This document shows positions 24,346 to 35,100 of a DNA stretch of 64,000 nucleotides, one piece after another. Source of the stretch: Paenisporosarcina macmurdoensis (GTDB lineage: Bacteria; Bacillota; Bacilli; Bacillales_A; Planococcaceae); contig NZ_JBHSRI010000005.1 of NCBI RefSeq assembly GCF_042658845.1, positions 1-64,000 on the forward strand. The letters run 5' to 3'. The notes below the pieces were generated by a model. The model had not been told where the DNA came from and did not search any database. It worked only from the letters and a program-made list of their open reading frames with translations. Position numbers and translations under genes: made by a program. Position 1 is the first letter of the stretch; each line of letters opens with the position of its first letter.

Positions 24346-24538
24346 TGGTATGAGGAGCAGTTCAGACTGAGCCAGCAGAAACGCTTTGGCTCATCCAGCG
24401 AGAAGACGGATGAAAATCAGCTAACACTCCAACTATTCAACGAGGCGGAGGTCTCTTCTTCTGTATTATTGGCAGAACCGACAATGGAGACAATTAGCTA
24501 TAAACGCAAGAAAATCGGCGATCGCGCTGAGAAACCCC
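24346..24538 (+). mobile_element. Fragment of an IS66-family TnpC transposase
   Basis: Reading from 24348: WYEEQFRLSQQKRFGSSSEK, then NQLTLQLFNEAEV and METISYKRKK. This is the N-terminal region (zinc-finger linker) of IS66 TnpC. Truncated at both ends: at the left by the permease fragment, at the right by the IS3 element. Confidence 0.75.
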
Positions 24539-24608
24539 CCACTGTTAGGATAAGTGTCGTATAGAACTCTCCTGTTATAATTTAATTAATAGATGGAGGT
24601 CGTGCGAT

Positions 24609-25121
24609 ATGAATAATGAAAACGGGAATAGATATTCACAAGAATTGAAGGACGCTGTCCTTGTTAGAATGATGCCCCCAAATAATGAGTCCATAAAAAG
24701 TATTGGTGATGAACTGGGCATCTCGGAACAATCGCTCTATAAGTGGAGACAAAAAGCTCGAATTGACTGAAACGCAACTCCTGGAAATGGACAGACTTCT
24801 GAACGTTGGAGTAGTGAAGATAAGTTTCTAGTGGTGTTGGAATCCTACTCGATGAATCAATCAGAGCTTGCAGAATACTGCCGAAAAAAAGGGTTATTTA
24901 AAGAACAGATTGATGCATGGCGTTCTGTTTGTTTAACCGCAAACACAGGTGAAATCAATCAGACCAAACGACTCACTCAAGAACTGAAACAAGAAAAACG
25001 ACGTACATCCGAGATTGAAAAAGATCTGCGTAAAAAAGAAAAGGCGTTGGCTGAAGCTGCGGCCTTATTATTGTTAAGAAAAAAGGCCCGAGCGATTTGG
25101 GGGGATCAAGAGGACGAATGA
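24609..25121 (+). pseudogene. IS3-family transposase OrfA with an in-frame TGA
   Basis: ATG 24609 behind TGGAGGT. First HTH: YSQELKDAVLVRMMPPNNES, GDELGISEQSLYKWRQKARI. TGA at 24768-24770 (codon 54) interrupts the frame. It continues KFLVVLESYSMNQSELAEYC (second HTH) and a leucine-zipper-like coiled coil (LKQEKRRTSEIEKDLRKKEK) to a TGA overlapping the OrfB start. The stop would block normal OrfA unless translation restarts. Confidence 0.75.
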
Positions 25122-26158
25122 TTAACCCACCAGATCGCGCACTTGCGGTTGAACTAATTCAGGAAGCTAATCGTAATGGTGCACGAATAGCTCGTGCTTG
25201 TATAGAACTGAATATCAGCGTGCGTACTTATGAACGTTGGGTTTCAGATGGTGGTATTAATGAAGATCAACGTCCTCACGCCCTTCGTCCTGAACCAAAA
25301 AACAAGATAACAAAAGAAGAAAGATTAGAAATATTAGATGTCGTCAAAAAAGAAGAGTTTGTGGATTTACCACCTTCACAAATCGTGCCTAAGCTTGCAG
25401 ATCAGTCGATTTATATCGCTTCTGAATCAACGTTTTATCGCATATTGCGTGAAAATAATATGCAGCAACATCGAGGGCGAAGCAAAAGACCAGAAATGAA
25501 ATTACCGGAAAGTTATTTAGCGACAGCTCCCAATCAAGTATGGACCTGGGATATTACTTGGTTGAAGGGTCTTATTAAAGGATTATTTTATAAGCTCTAT
25601 TTAATTATCGATTTATTTAGCAGAAAGATTGTCGGCTGGGAAGTATGGGAAACAGAAGACACTGCTCACGCCGAAGAATTAATAAGAAAAGCAATTCTAA
25701 ATGAAAAAATTCGCGGGGCTCCTCTTGTCTTACACTCCGATAATGGCAGCCCGATGAAAGCAGGAACATTTCAAGTGTTACTTGAGAAACTAGGAATCCA
25801 AAGCTCATACTCAAGACCGCGCGTGAGTAATGATAACCCGTATTCCGAGTCCGTTTTTCGGACACTAAAATACCGACCAGAGTTCCCATACAATGGCTTC
25901 CAATCAATTGAAGATGCACGAGAATGGACCGCAAGGTTTGTTCATTGGCACACTCATGAACATCAACACAGTGGAATCAATTTTGTGACACCGGAACAAC
26001 GGCATACAGGTGTCTATATTGATGTACTTAAAAAGCGTAGTAAAGTTTATGAGCTTGCGAAACAAAAACATCCAGAGCGATGGTCAGGATCAACAAGAAA
26101 CTGGGATCCAATCGAATCAGTCGCATTAAATCCAATGAAAGAAATGACGATTAAATAA
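25118..26158 (+). CDS. IS3-family transposase OrfB (rve integrase domain)
   Basis: ATG 25118 overlaps the OrfA stop by four bases (ATGA). Residues 1-100: HTH_21-like region (ARIARACIELNISVRTYERW). Catalytic triad: Asp in WTWDITWLKGLIKG, Asp in VLHSDNGSPM, and Glu in YSESVFRTLKYRPEFP. Intact over 346 residues. Active transposition would still need OrfA. Confidence 0.88.
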   Translation: MINPPDRALAVELIQEANRNGARIARACIELNISVRTYERWVSDGGINEDQRPHALRPEPKNKITKEERLEILDVVKKEEFVDLPPSQIVPKLADQSIYIASESTFYRILRENNMQQHRGRSKRPEMKLPESYLATAPNQVWTWDITWLKGLIKGLFYKLYLIIDLFSRKIVGWEVWETEDTAHAEELIRKAILNEKIRGAPLVLHSDNGSPMKAGTFQVLLEKLGIQSSYSRPRVSNDNPYSESVFRTLKYRPEFPYNGFQSIEDAREWTARFVHWHTHEHQHSGINFVTPEQRHTGVYIDVLKKRSKVYELAKQKHPERWSGSTRNWDPIESVALNPMKEMTIK

Positions 26159-26207
26159 GTCCCGTTAAATACACTAATAGATCATAGCCGCTAGTTGTTC
26201 CCCTTGC

Positions 26208-26254
26208 CCTGTAGATAATTGATCAGAGTTTCACTCTGATCAATTATCTACAGG
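26208..26254. repeat. Perfect 22-bp hairpin inside the IS3 right end
   Basis: Arms 26208-26229 and 26233-26254 are exactly complementary around TTC (core CAGAGT-TTC-ACTCTG). It follows the OrfB stop by 50 bp and may be its terminator, although no T run follows. Confidence 0.6.
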
Positions 26255-26332
26255 AGAGCAAGCGAAGCGCGGTAGGAAAGATGAACACTATCTAATCTAG
26301 GAAAAGAGTATTATGCGACAACTACCTTGACA

Positions 26333-26392
26333 AACACCGGTATCAATAGCATCATTAAGATTCTTGCCTGTCGATATAATTATCTCACTCAT
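26333..26392 (-). pseudogene. 5' stub of a gene cut off by the IS3 element
   Basis: ATG 26392 with AAAGGAG upstream opens MSEIIISTGKNLNDAIDTGV and then runs into the IS end at 26332. Its start overlaps the stop of the upstream gene (ATGA), so both belonged to one operon. Family not recognisable from 20 residues. Confidence 0.5.
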
Positions 26393-26615
26393 AATTTGTT
26401 CTCCTTTACGAGTATATTAAGACAAACCAAAGTGTGAACTGTAAAAAACTCATCTACTTCCATAATCACCAGAGTATTATCGTCCAAATATACTTCACCT
26501 TTACTTGGTAAATCGGTAATCCAATTAAGTATCTAATACTTTCTTTCATGGAGACTAGATAGGTGACTGTCAGTGAATTACTAGCTAAATTTGGATTCAC
26601 TAATGGTTCAGACAT
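26389..26615 (-). pseudogene. Frameshifted small gene, family unknown
   Basis: From ATG 26615 the frame reads MSEPLVNPNLASNSLTVTYL, VSMKESIRYL and then stops early. A shift near 26510 restores WITDLPSKGEVYLDDNTLVI and MEVDEFFTVHTLVCL, ending at a TGA that overlaps the next start. The total length of 227 bp is not a multiple of three, which supports an indel. Confidence 0.5.
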
Positions 26616-26890
26616 TTTTATCTACTAATTTAATAAGCAATCTTGAAATGGGGTCATTTCCCCATCACAAAGTAATGTTACTTTTCTATTAAACTCTAAT
26701 AAAATCCGAATACCTATCAAGATTTGTTAAAAAACGGAATAAGTATTCGAAATTTAACTATGCAATGAAATGACTTCATAAGCACGCTCATTCATCAGAA
26801 TTTTCTTCCTTCCTTTTCGGATATGAAAGGCAACCTCTAAATTGAAGTTTTCATATTGATCCAAGTATTTGATAGTTATATTTCACTTAA
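26616..26890. other. AT-rich intergenic region, nothing recognised
   Basis: No credible gene, repeat or hairpin beyond chance. It lies downstream of the large kinase gene that ends at 26891. Confidence 0.4.
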
Positions 26891-29800
26891 TTACACTGAT
26901 TCAGATTTCGGAATTAATGGAAGTTTAATTTCAACAGTGGTTCCTGAATTAAGTTTACTCTCAATGAAAATTTCACCTTTATGTTCATGAATAATTTTAT
27001 AACTACTCATTAATCCAAGGCCAGTTCCCTTTTCTTTGTTGCTATAGAAAGGCTCTCCTAGTTTTTTTACACGATCTTCCGTCATCCCGCATCCCTGGTC
27101 AATAATAAGAACAATAACCGATTCTTCATCTTTTTTCTCTATTGAAACTTTAAGATCTCCACCATTAGTCATGGATTCAATCGCATTAATTATTATATTT
27201 AGAAACACTTGTTTCATTTGGCTTTCATCACAAATAATGAAAAGAGGATCTATTGCTATTTTTGATTCAATGTTAATGTTTTTTAGATTTGCTTCGGATT
27301 TAAGAAAAGTTGCCACTTTAGATAATATCGTCTTTAAATCTGTAGGTTTATAGATAGCTGCCTCAGGTTTGGCTAAGGCAAGAAATTCATTAATAATGGA
27401 TTCAACTTGATTAAAATCTTTTAGCATAATATCGTAATATTCTGCAGCTATTCCACTCTTACCGAGGAGCTGGAAGAATCCTTTAATCGATGTCAAAGGG
27501 TTTCGAATTTCATGGGCTACGCCTGCGGCTAATTCTCCAGCTACGGATAATCTTTCCCATTTTCTCAGATGGTCTTCGGCTTTCTTTTGTTCTGTTATAT
27601 CTCGAATAACAACAACGAAATGTTCAATGTCACCGTTATCCCCCAAGACAGGCGTGATTTTGGCTTCCAAGTTAATCAATGACTTATTTTTGTGAATAAA
27701 ACGATATTGAACCAGATTTGAAGTTTTCGTTAACTTGATTTCACTAAAAGCGTTCTCAATCATCGGCAAATCAACTGGATAGACGTATAAAAACCCTGAC
27801 GAACCAATTAATTGATTTATTGGATATCCACTTACAAATTCACTAGATGGGGAAGTGTAAAGAACTATACCATTTTTATCCACAACAGTGATGATATCGC
27901 TCGTATTTTCAGCAATTAACCGGTAGTTAATTTCACTATGACGTAGGGCTTCTTCCACACGTTTCCGTTCCGTAATCTCAACGCAGGAAGCAATAACTTC
28001 AACCACTTTCCCCATTCTGAATACCGGGCGTAAAGTAGCCAGGTAAACAATGCCGTTTTCATGTCCTTCGTAGGATACATTCTCCTCGCCTTGCCACGCT
28101 CTTCGATAGAATGCTTCTTTTTTTATAGCTTTTTCCAAAGGCAATATCTCTGCAAGTTCTTTTCCAACGACTTTCTCTGGGGATAATCCAATCCGATAGA
28201 TCAATTCCCCTTCACACATTGTATGAATTAATTTTTCATCTTTTAATTTGTATTTAAGCGTCATACCGTCCTGTTGACGAATCGTTTCCTGCAACTCTTG
28301 TTTCGCCATTTCTAATTCTCTTTCCAACCATAGACGATGACTAATTTCGCTGGTTAGTCCATATCTTCTGATGATTTTTTGTAAGTCAGGGAATTGTACC
28401 TCTATGTTTTCTGCTGGTATCGGCTTACTCAATAAATAACCTTGTACTGAATCGCATAGATTTTGTTGGAGAAAGTCCAGATGTTCTTTCGTCTCAACAC
28501 CTTCAGCAATTACTTGGATATTCAAGTGATGAGCCATCGAAATGATTGCTTTGACAATCGTGCCATTGCTTTGGTCAAGATGGCAATCTCGAATAAAGGA
28601 CTGATCAATTTTTAAGCAATCAATCGGGAATTCTTTCAAGTAAGACAAAGAACTATAGCCCGTACCAAAGTCATCAATACTAATTTTCACACCTAATTTT
28701 TTCAGTGCCTGCAAAATGCTGATCGTTCGGTCTACATCCATGGTCATACTTTCAGTAATTTCAAGATTTAGGTATTTCGCATCCAATTTTGTTTCAGCGA
28801 GTATTCGCTCCACAACTCCCACTAGATTAGTTTGAGCAAACTGACGAGAGGAAAGGTTGACCGAAACTACGATTGGTGGGAAACCAGCCATTTGCCACGC
28901 TTTATTTTGAGCGCAAGCCGTTTTTAATACCCACTCCCCAATCGGAATAATGAGCCCTGTTTCTTCTGCGATCGGAATGAAGTGTAATGGTGAAACTAAC
29001 CCTCTTTTTGGATGATTCCATCGAATTAATGCTTCATTGCCAATATACTCTCCCGTACTTAAATGGAATTGAGGTTGATAATGCAACATCAATTCTTCCA
29101 TTTCAATCGCTTTATATAAATCCATTTCGAGTTCAAGATTTTCTCTTGATTTCCCATTCAGGTCCTCTGTATAAAAGTGAAAGCTATTGTTGCCATGCTT
29201 TTTTGCATAGTTGAGAGCAGAATTGGCCATATCCAATAAGGTTTCAGTTGTATCCCCGTCAGTCGGATACAGACTTATTCCCATACTCGGGTTCATATAC
29301 ACGTCATGTTGGACATTGGTCAACGGTTGGGCGATGGCCTCTAAAATCGTTTTTGCTATTTGTGTCGTGCGTTCATGATCTGTATTAGGCAAAAGAATGA
29401 CGAATTTATCTTCCTGCCATCGAGTCAGAATATCCCTGTCTCCCAGCACCTGCTTGATTCGTTCGCTTGCCAACAGTACAAGGGAATTTCCTGTTTCCTG
29501 ACCGACAGTATCTTTAATCGTTTTCAGTCGATCTAGTTCGAGCAACAAGACAGCCGTCTCTTTTTTTTCATGTACTAATTCTTGTAAGCGTTCATTTAAA
29601 AAATTACTATTTGGCAACCCTGTCAAATAATCGTAGAAAGCCATGTATTGAATGGTCTCTTCCGACTTTTTCCTATCTGTAATATCGACAATGGTCCCGA
29701 TAACTGCATTTTCGCCTCGAAATCTTGCTACAGAACCATGGACTTCTAAATATGCCATCGTACCATCTTTTTTTATGGCTCGATATTCGTATTGAAGCGA

Positions 29801-31147
29801 TTGTACGCTCTCGTTCATTCTTTTTGAAATATTTTCGGTTACAAGTGGAATATCTTCTACATAAACATAATCTTTAAGCTTGAGTCCGGATAGTTCTTCC
29901 TGGCTATAACCAAGGATTTCCTCCAACCGCGGATTTGAATAGACGATTTTATCATCTTGAAAAATATATACACCCATTATGGATTGTTCTACTAAACTTC
30001 GATATTTCGATTCAGCTTCAATAAGCGCCTCTTTTGCATGTTTGGATTCTGTAATGTCATTGAAGATACCAAAGACGCCCACTACTTTCCCCTCAACAAT
30101 AACAGGGATATTCTTCACTCTCAAATCCATTTGATAGCCCTCTTTATGTAGAACCGATGTTTCATAAGTCGTCACAGTACCTGCTGCTGCTAAGCTGAAT
30201 TGTTGGATGCTAAGCTCCTGATCTTCCGGAATAACGAGTGAAGTGAAATTTTCATGATACAACTCTTCAAACGAGTAGCCAAAAATTTCATTTACCGATT
30301 TATTGTAGTCTTCGAAATGACCTTTCAAATCAAATAGTAATATTGCCTCCGAATTATCTTCGAATAGTGACTTATAGTATTGTTCATTGATTTTTAACCG
30401 AGCCGTCTGATTCGAGAATTTCGCGTCCAGATACGAACTTATGAGGACCAATATGACCATAAAAATTGATCCTATGCCGATGAACGTTGCTAGTTGGCTG
30501 GCATCTATCGTTTGAAAATCAACGCTTACTGGATATAAACGGTAAGTAAATTCAGTGCCAAACATCGCAGTGTAATGCATGACGGATATAGACAGCCCCA
30601 TAAGAATGCCACTGAATAACTTGGTATGTATAGATAGGATTGTTTCTTTTTTGCGGGTATCGTAGATGACTTTATAAAAAATGACAGATGGAATAAATGC
30701 AAAAAAAACTGATAGTAGAAGTATTAACGGGTTATAAGTAATGGCGGCATTCATATGGATAGATTTCAACCCAATGTAATGCATGCCTACAAGGCTGGCA
30801 GCCATTATTAAACAACCAAAAACAAAATTTTTTTTTCTCACCTTATATTGGGAAACAATCAATAAAGTAATGAATGATGAAAAAACGGTAATAGCAAAAG
30901 AAATACTTAAAGTCATGATGTTGTAATTAATCGTGGCGGGCATATACGCAAGCATTCCAATAAAATGCAAGGCCCAAATTCCTCCACCCATTGTTAAAGA
31001 ACCAACAATTAACCACAATACCCTTTTACGTTTGCTTACATGAAACATTCGAGCACTAACATCGAATACCGTAAATGAAGTAAGCAGGATAACGATAAAG
31101 GATAACAAAACAAGTAAAATATTATCTCCAACTAATGTGTGTTCCAT
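26891..31147 (-). CDS. MHYT-PAS-PAS-GGDEF(degenerate)-EAL-PAS-PAS-histidine kinase
   Basis: 1418 residues, ATG 31147 behind GGTGACG. Order: MHYT membrane sensor with seven spans (about 1-245; ALHFIGMLAY, GMHYIGLKS, VMHYTAMFG repeats that may bind metal); two PAS domains (about 255-500); a GGDEF domain whose signature is replaced by RWQEDKF, so cyclase activity is unlikely; an EAL domain with the catalytic motifs kept (EALIRWNHP, LEITESM, IDDFGTGYSSL, KIDQSFI, IAEGVET), a likely c-di-GMP phosphodiesterase; two more PAS domains; then HisKA (GVAHEIRNPLTSIKGFFQ) and HATPase (NAIESM, DQGCGM, FYSNKEKGTGLGL). The kinase part resembles the soluble PAS sporulation kinases that phosphorylate Spo0F. No partner regulator is adjacent, as for orphan phosphorelay kinases. 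The fusion of an EAL module with such a kinase is unusual. Confidence 0.9.
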   Translation of the reverse strand: MEHTLVGDNILLVLLSFIVILLTSFTVFDVSARMFHVSKRKRVLWLIVGSLTMGGGIWALHFIGMLAYMPATINYNIMTLSISFAITVFSSFITLLIVSQYKVRKKNFVFGCLIMAASLVGMHYIGLKSIHMNAAITYNPLILLLSVFFAFIPSVIFYKVIYDTRKKETILSIHTKLFSGILMGLSISVMHYTAMFGTEFTYRLYPVSVDFQTIDASQLATFIGIGSIFMVILVLISSYLDAKFSNQTARLKINEQYYKSLFEDNSEAILLFDLKGHFEDYNKSVNEIFGYSFEELYHENFTSLVIPEDQELSIQQFSLAAAGTVTTYETSVLHKEGYQMDLRVKNIPVIVEGKVVGVFGIFNDITESKHAKEALIEAESKYRSLVEQSIMGVYIFQDDKIVYSNPRLEEILGYSQEELSGLKLKDYVYVEDIPLVTENISKRMNESVQSLQYEYRAIKKDGTMAYLEVHGSVARFRGENAVIGTIVDITDRKKSEETIQYMAFYDYLTGLPNSNFLNERLQELVHEKKETAVLLLELDRLKTIKDTVGQETGNSLVLLASERIKQVLGDRDILTRWQEDKFVILLPNTDHERTTQIAKTILEAIAQPLTNVQHDVYMNPSMGISLYPTDGDTTETLLDMANSALNYAKKHGNNSFHFYTEDLNGKSRENLELEMDLYKAIEMEELMLHYQPQFHLSTGEYIGNEALIRWNHPKRGLVSPLHFIPIAEETGLIIPIGEWVLKTACAQNKAWQMAGFPPIVVSVNLSSRQFAQTNLVGVVERILAETKLDAKYLNLEITESMTMDVDRTISILQALKKLGVKISIDDFGTGYSSLSYLKEFPIDCLKIDQSFIRDCHLDQSNGTIVKAIISMAHHLNIQVIAEGVETKEHLDFLQQNLCDSVQGYLLSKPIPAENIEVQFPDLQKIIRRYGLTSEISHRLWLERELEMAKQELQETIRQQDGMTLKYKLKDEKLIHTMCEGELIYRIGLSPEKVVGKELAEILPLEKAIKKEAFYRRAWQGEENVSYEGHENGIVYLATLRPVFRMGKVVEVIASCVEITERKRVEEALRHSEINYRLIAENTSDIITVVDKNGIVLYTSPSSEFVSGYPINQLIGSSGFLYVYPVDLPMIENAFSEIKLTKTSNLVQYRFIHKNKSLINLEAKITPVLGDNGDIEHFVVVIRDITEQKKAEDHLRKWERLSVAGELAAGVAHEIRNPLTSIKGFFQLLGKSGIAAEYYDIMLKDFNQVESIINEFLALAKPEAAIYKPTDLKTILSKVATFLKSEANLKNINIESKIAIDPLFIICDESQMKQVFLNIIINAIESMTNGGDLKVSIEKKDEESVIVLIIDQGCGMTEDRVKKLGEPFYSNKEKGTGLGLMSSYKIIHEHKGEIFIESKLNSGTTVEIKLPLIPKSESV

Positions 31148-31620
31148 ATCGTCACCTTACTTTCTTTATTTAAGATTTTTTTGTTTAATAAAAACCTTTA
31201 ATTATTACTGTATTATTTAACATATTTTTATGTAATTCATATATTTACTTAATAATACCAATAGATACTTAGTCCTGTTAAGTTAAAATTAAAAGATAGC
31301 ACTAAATAACCAGAAGTTTCAGATTTAATCATTAAATTAATATCGAACTCCAACTTTATACCGAATATTAGTATTGAAGAAGCTAAGAGATATAAAGGGT
31401 GAAAAAGATAACTTTTTATAGACTAGTAGGAGAGTATGAAGAATCATTATAGTTTTACATATAGAATAGAAGAAACTCATCAAAAGAAGCCTTGGCTCTT
31501 GGCGAATTTATGAAATAGTTTTCAGCTCCAAAAGACCCTCTTCCTCAGTAATAGGAAAAGAGTCTATAAAATTTATTTTCACTCTTAAAAACAATAAACC
31601 GGGTACACCCATTAAATAAA
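31148..31620. other. Intergenic, AT-rich
   Basis: Upstream region of the kinase gene. No clear sigma-A promoter was identified. A minus-strand open frame 31508-31741 overlaps repeat B and is not credible. Confidence 0.4.
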
Positions 31621-31788
31621 AAACTTTAAATGGAGGCTGCACGATAGCTCCTACCAAAGCAGCAAGTGCTTTGCAAGAAGCTCTAACGTGTCGCCTTACT
31701 CTAAAAATGCCGTAGGTTCCTGTTTTTTTCCTAACGAGCAAACGAGCCGTGAAGATTAGTCCATAAAGAAATGGAGGGCAGCGTGGCT
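31621..31788 (+). repeat. Dispersed repeat family B, copy 3 (radC-type leader)
   Basis: ACTTTAAATGGAGGCTGCAC, GCTCCTACCAAAGCAGCAAG, GCTCTAACGTGTCGCCTTAC, GCCGTAGGTTCCTGTT and CATAAAGAAATGGAGGGCAG follow the order of the copy at 19400. It lacks the terminator's second arm and leads directly to the radC remnant. Confidence 0.65.
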
Positions 31789-31842
31789 ATGTTAAATAAT
31801 ATTGTTGAAATTTCAAGAATAAAAAAAGGACCTAATTCAAGG
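31789..31842 (+). pseudogene. Remnant of the first codons of radC
   Basis: ATG 31789 opens LNNIVEISRIKKG, aligned with LNKIIEIVRIKQE at the start of radC (19927). Homology ends after about 15 codons. Confidence 0.6.
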
Positions 31843-31905
31843 GTGAACTGGCCTTTATTAACGGACAATTTAATAAGGGCTCAGTTCATTGCTCTCCTCA
31901 TAATC

Positions 31906-32040
31906 CTATTCTATTCGCAATAGCTCTTTTCCGTTTAAAGTCCAATCCTGTACCTTTTGGTGTTGGGACTGTAATTGTTCATTCTCCAGTTTCTGCTTTT
32001 CAAAAGCTTTTGGGAGAGAATTAAATACTATTTTTTTCAT
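31906..32040 (-). pseudogene. 3' remnant of an RsfA-like gene
   Basis: Minus-strand frame ends KAFEKQKLENEQLQSQHQKV then QDWTLNGKELLRIE-stop, comparable with the coiled coil and end of the RsfA-like protein at 15206 (YEQLQSENQKLKNLAY; DNA blocks such as GTTTTCGGACTGTAGCTGTT versus the corresponding bases here). The DNA-binding half is missing. Confidence 0.5.
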
Positions 32041-32171
32041 TAAATGAGTTATTCCTGAGTGCAAAAGTGTCTTCACAAATTCTACACAAATAGGTAATTA
32101 CTCTCCTTTCTATTGTGAATTTTGAAGTATAATAGACCTTATTGTCGCGTCAAGAGAAAGGGTTGAAAGTA

Positions 32172-35100
32172 ATGTCATTTGAATCAGCTAGTCCTTTTCT
32201 GATACTTCTTTCTGTAATTATCGGAATTCTATCATCATATACCGCGTTGATTTTGGTTGAAAGAATTTCGGATCAAAATAGATCTAGACAAATTATTTGG
32301 GTTTTTTCCGGTTCCCTTGTTATGGGGATGGGTGTTTTTTCAATGCATTTTATTGGAATGATGGCTTTTCACATAGGTTCCCCTTTAACGTATCATCCTT
32401 TCTTGCTTTTTGTATCCTTATTTGCTGCAATTATCGCGTCGTTTGCATCCTTTTATATCCTGCAGGTTGAATTCGTAACTAAAGCCAAAGTGGTACTAAG
32501 TGGGTTTATAATAGGCACAGGTATTGTGTCAATGCATTATATAGGAATGATGGCTATAACAGAGCCTGTTAATTTGCAGTTTAACTCTTATTACTTTATC
32601 CTTTCAATCCTCATTGCAATGATTTTTTCATCATTCGCTCTAAAATTTTTCTTTGAAATTAAAGAAACAAATGCTTCTGTTGGCCAGAAAGTAGTTAGTG
32701 CAGTAATTTTAGGATTGGGCATTTCATTGATGCATTATACAGGAATGAAAGCTACTTTTTATTCTCAACATTCCCATACTGATTCAGTAACCGGTATTCA
32801 TCCCTTTACATTGGCCGTCGTTGTTTCAATAACTGTACTTATCATTATGATTATCGCAACTTTCTTATCCTTTCTTGATTTACGTACACTTAATGCAGAA
32901 AGACGCTTTATGGTAAAGGTGAAAGAAAGTGAAGAACGATTTCGTCGTTTAGTAGAACTTTCCCCTGAGGCTATCGTTGTCCTTTGTAATGAGAAAATAA
33001 CCTTCATCAATGAAGCCTGTTTGATAATGATTAATGGATTCAGTAAAAGTGACTTAATCGGAAAATCAATTACAGAATTCGTTCATCCTTCCTTCAAAGA
33101 TATAGTAAGAGAACGTACTCAAAACACGAAGCCGGGATTCAAGGCAAAGCCAATGGAACTTCGAATCATCACCCCTGTCGGAACAGTCTTAGAAGTCGAA
33201 GTAACTGGGGTTGGAATAGAATTTGAAGGAAAGTCGGCCATTCAATTAGTGTTAAGAGATATTACGTTGCAAAAGAAAACAGGTAGAGAGTTAGAGGAAA
33301 ATAGACAACGCTATCGATCTCTTTTTCAGAATAACCCCGACGGTGTTTATTCCATGGATCATAATGGGAATCTGATGGATATCAATCCATCATTAGAAGG
33401 TATATTAGGATATTCCATAGAAGAACTTCTAACGATGTCCTTTCATGTCGTAGTGGATCCAAATCATTTAGAAATGACGAATGCAAATTTCATAAAAGCC
33501 TTAGGGGGAAAACCAGAAAACTATGAGACCGTAGGCATTCGTAAAAATGGTAAAAGAATTCCCTTACATATAACAAATATACCAATCATTGTTGACGATC
33601 AAGTTATTGGAGTTTATGGAATTGCTAAAGACATTTCAAAGGAAAAAGAGGCTCTAAATTTATTGGGTGAAAATGAAGAAAAGTACCGTTCTCTTTTTGA
33701 ATATAACCTGGATGCGGTCGTTGAAATTGATATGCACGGGTATTTTAAAAATGCTAATAAAATGACTGAAAAGCTTACCGGTTTTTCTAAAAACGAGTTA
33801 CTTACCCTATCTTTTCCTACATTGATTGCTAATGATTTGGATAGAGTCAATGAGTTTTTCACAACAGTGATTGGTGGAAACCCAGTCAATTTTGAACACA
33901 CGATTAAGAATAAGAATGGACATCTTGTTGAAGTGGACATTAATGCTGTCCCGAAAAGAAAGCAAGGCAAGATTGACGGGATTTTCGCTATCGTCCGCGA
34001 CGTAACCGAGAAAAAACAAGCCCAGAAAAAGATAGTCGAACAAGCATTTACTGACCAACTTACAGGCCTTCCAAATCGTCATTGGTTTTATAAGAATCTA
34101 AAAGAAGTTGTAAAGAGAACCAAAGAACAGGAACAAATGATTGCTATTCTTCTCGTTGACTTCGATGATTTCAAGCGTATTAATGATTTACTCGGACATT
34201 ATGGAGGAGATCTCTTCTTGAAACAAGTTTCAGATAAAATCCGTGCTTGTCTAAGGAAAAAGGATCATATCTCGAGACTTGGGGGAGACGAGTTTATCAT
34301 TGTATTAGAAGATGTGACGGAAGAGGATATCCGCCAACTTGCTGACCAGATTTTAAAAGAAATGAAGCAACCAGTTCTTCTTCTTGGACAAGAAATAGTT
34401 ATCACGCTCAGCATCGGTATCAGCATGCAATCAACTTGCACAAGTGACGAGGAAACAATTATTAGACAAGCTGATGTAGCCATGTATTTAGCCAAGGAAA
34501 AAGGGAAAAATAATTACCAATTTTTCACGGACGATTTAAACAAGAGAGTAACGAAAAAGTTGCAACTAGAGAAGGCTTTACACAATGCTCTTGAGCAAGA
34601 AGAATTTCAACTATACTATCAGCCCCAAGTTGATTTGCGAACAGGAGTTTTGGTTGGATTTGAAGCCCTTATTCGTTGGAATTCACCATCAGGTTTAGTG
34701 TCTCCTATGGATTTTATACCAATAGCTGAGGAAACTGGCCTAATTCTTCCGATAGGGGAATGGGTAATCAAAGAGGCCTGCCGTCAAATTAAGGCATGGG
34801 AAAACGAATCCCATCTAAAAGTTCCGGTTTCTGTTAATGTGTCGGCCAGACAATTCACAGATGTAGATTTCAGTAAGAAAGTGACAAAAATGTTAGAGGA
34901 AGAGAAAGTAGATCCACATTACTTAGAATTAGAAATCACAGAGAGTGTCATGATGAACATCGAAGAATCATCGTTACTTATAGAAGAATTGAAAGCAGTG
35001 GGTGTGAAGATAGCAATTGATGATTTTGGCGCAGGATACTCCTCCTTAAATGTGATTAAGAATGTTGAAATAGACACGTTAAAAATCGACAAATCACTAA

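Larger units (their letters stand above)
24543..26332. mobile_element. IS3-family insertion sequence
   Basis: Left end starts TGTTAGGATAAGTGTCG. The right end, read inverted from 26332, starts TGTCAAGGTAGTTGTCG; 20 of the first 28 positions agree. It carries overlapping orfA and orfB in the usual order. The right 170 bp contain a perfect 22-bp hairpin. It interrupts IS66 sequence on the left and an unrelated gene on the right, so a deletion must have occurred. Confidence 0.75.

Noticed and set aside
31508..31741. Minus-strand 77-codon frame
   Set aside because: It lies mostly in dispersed repeat B; similar accidental frames occur in the other copy at 19445-19657.
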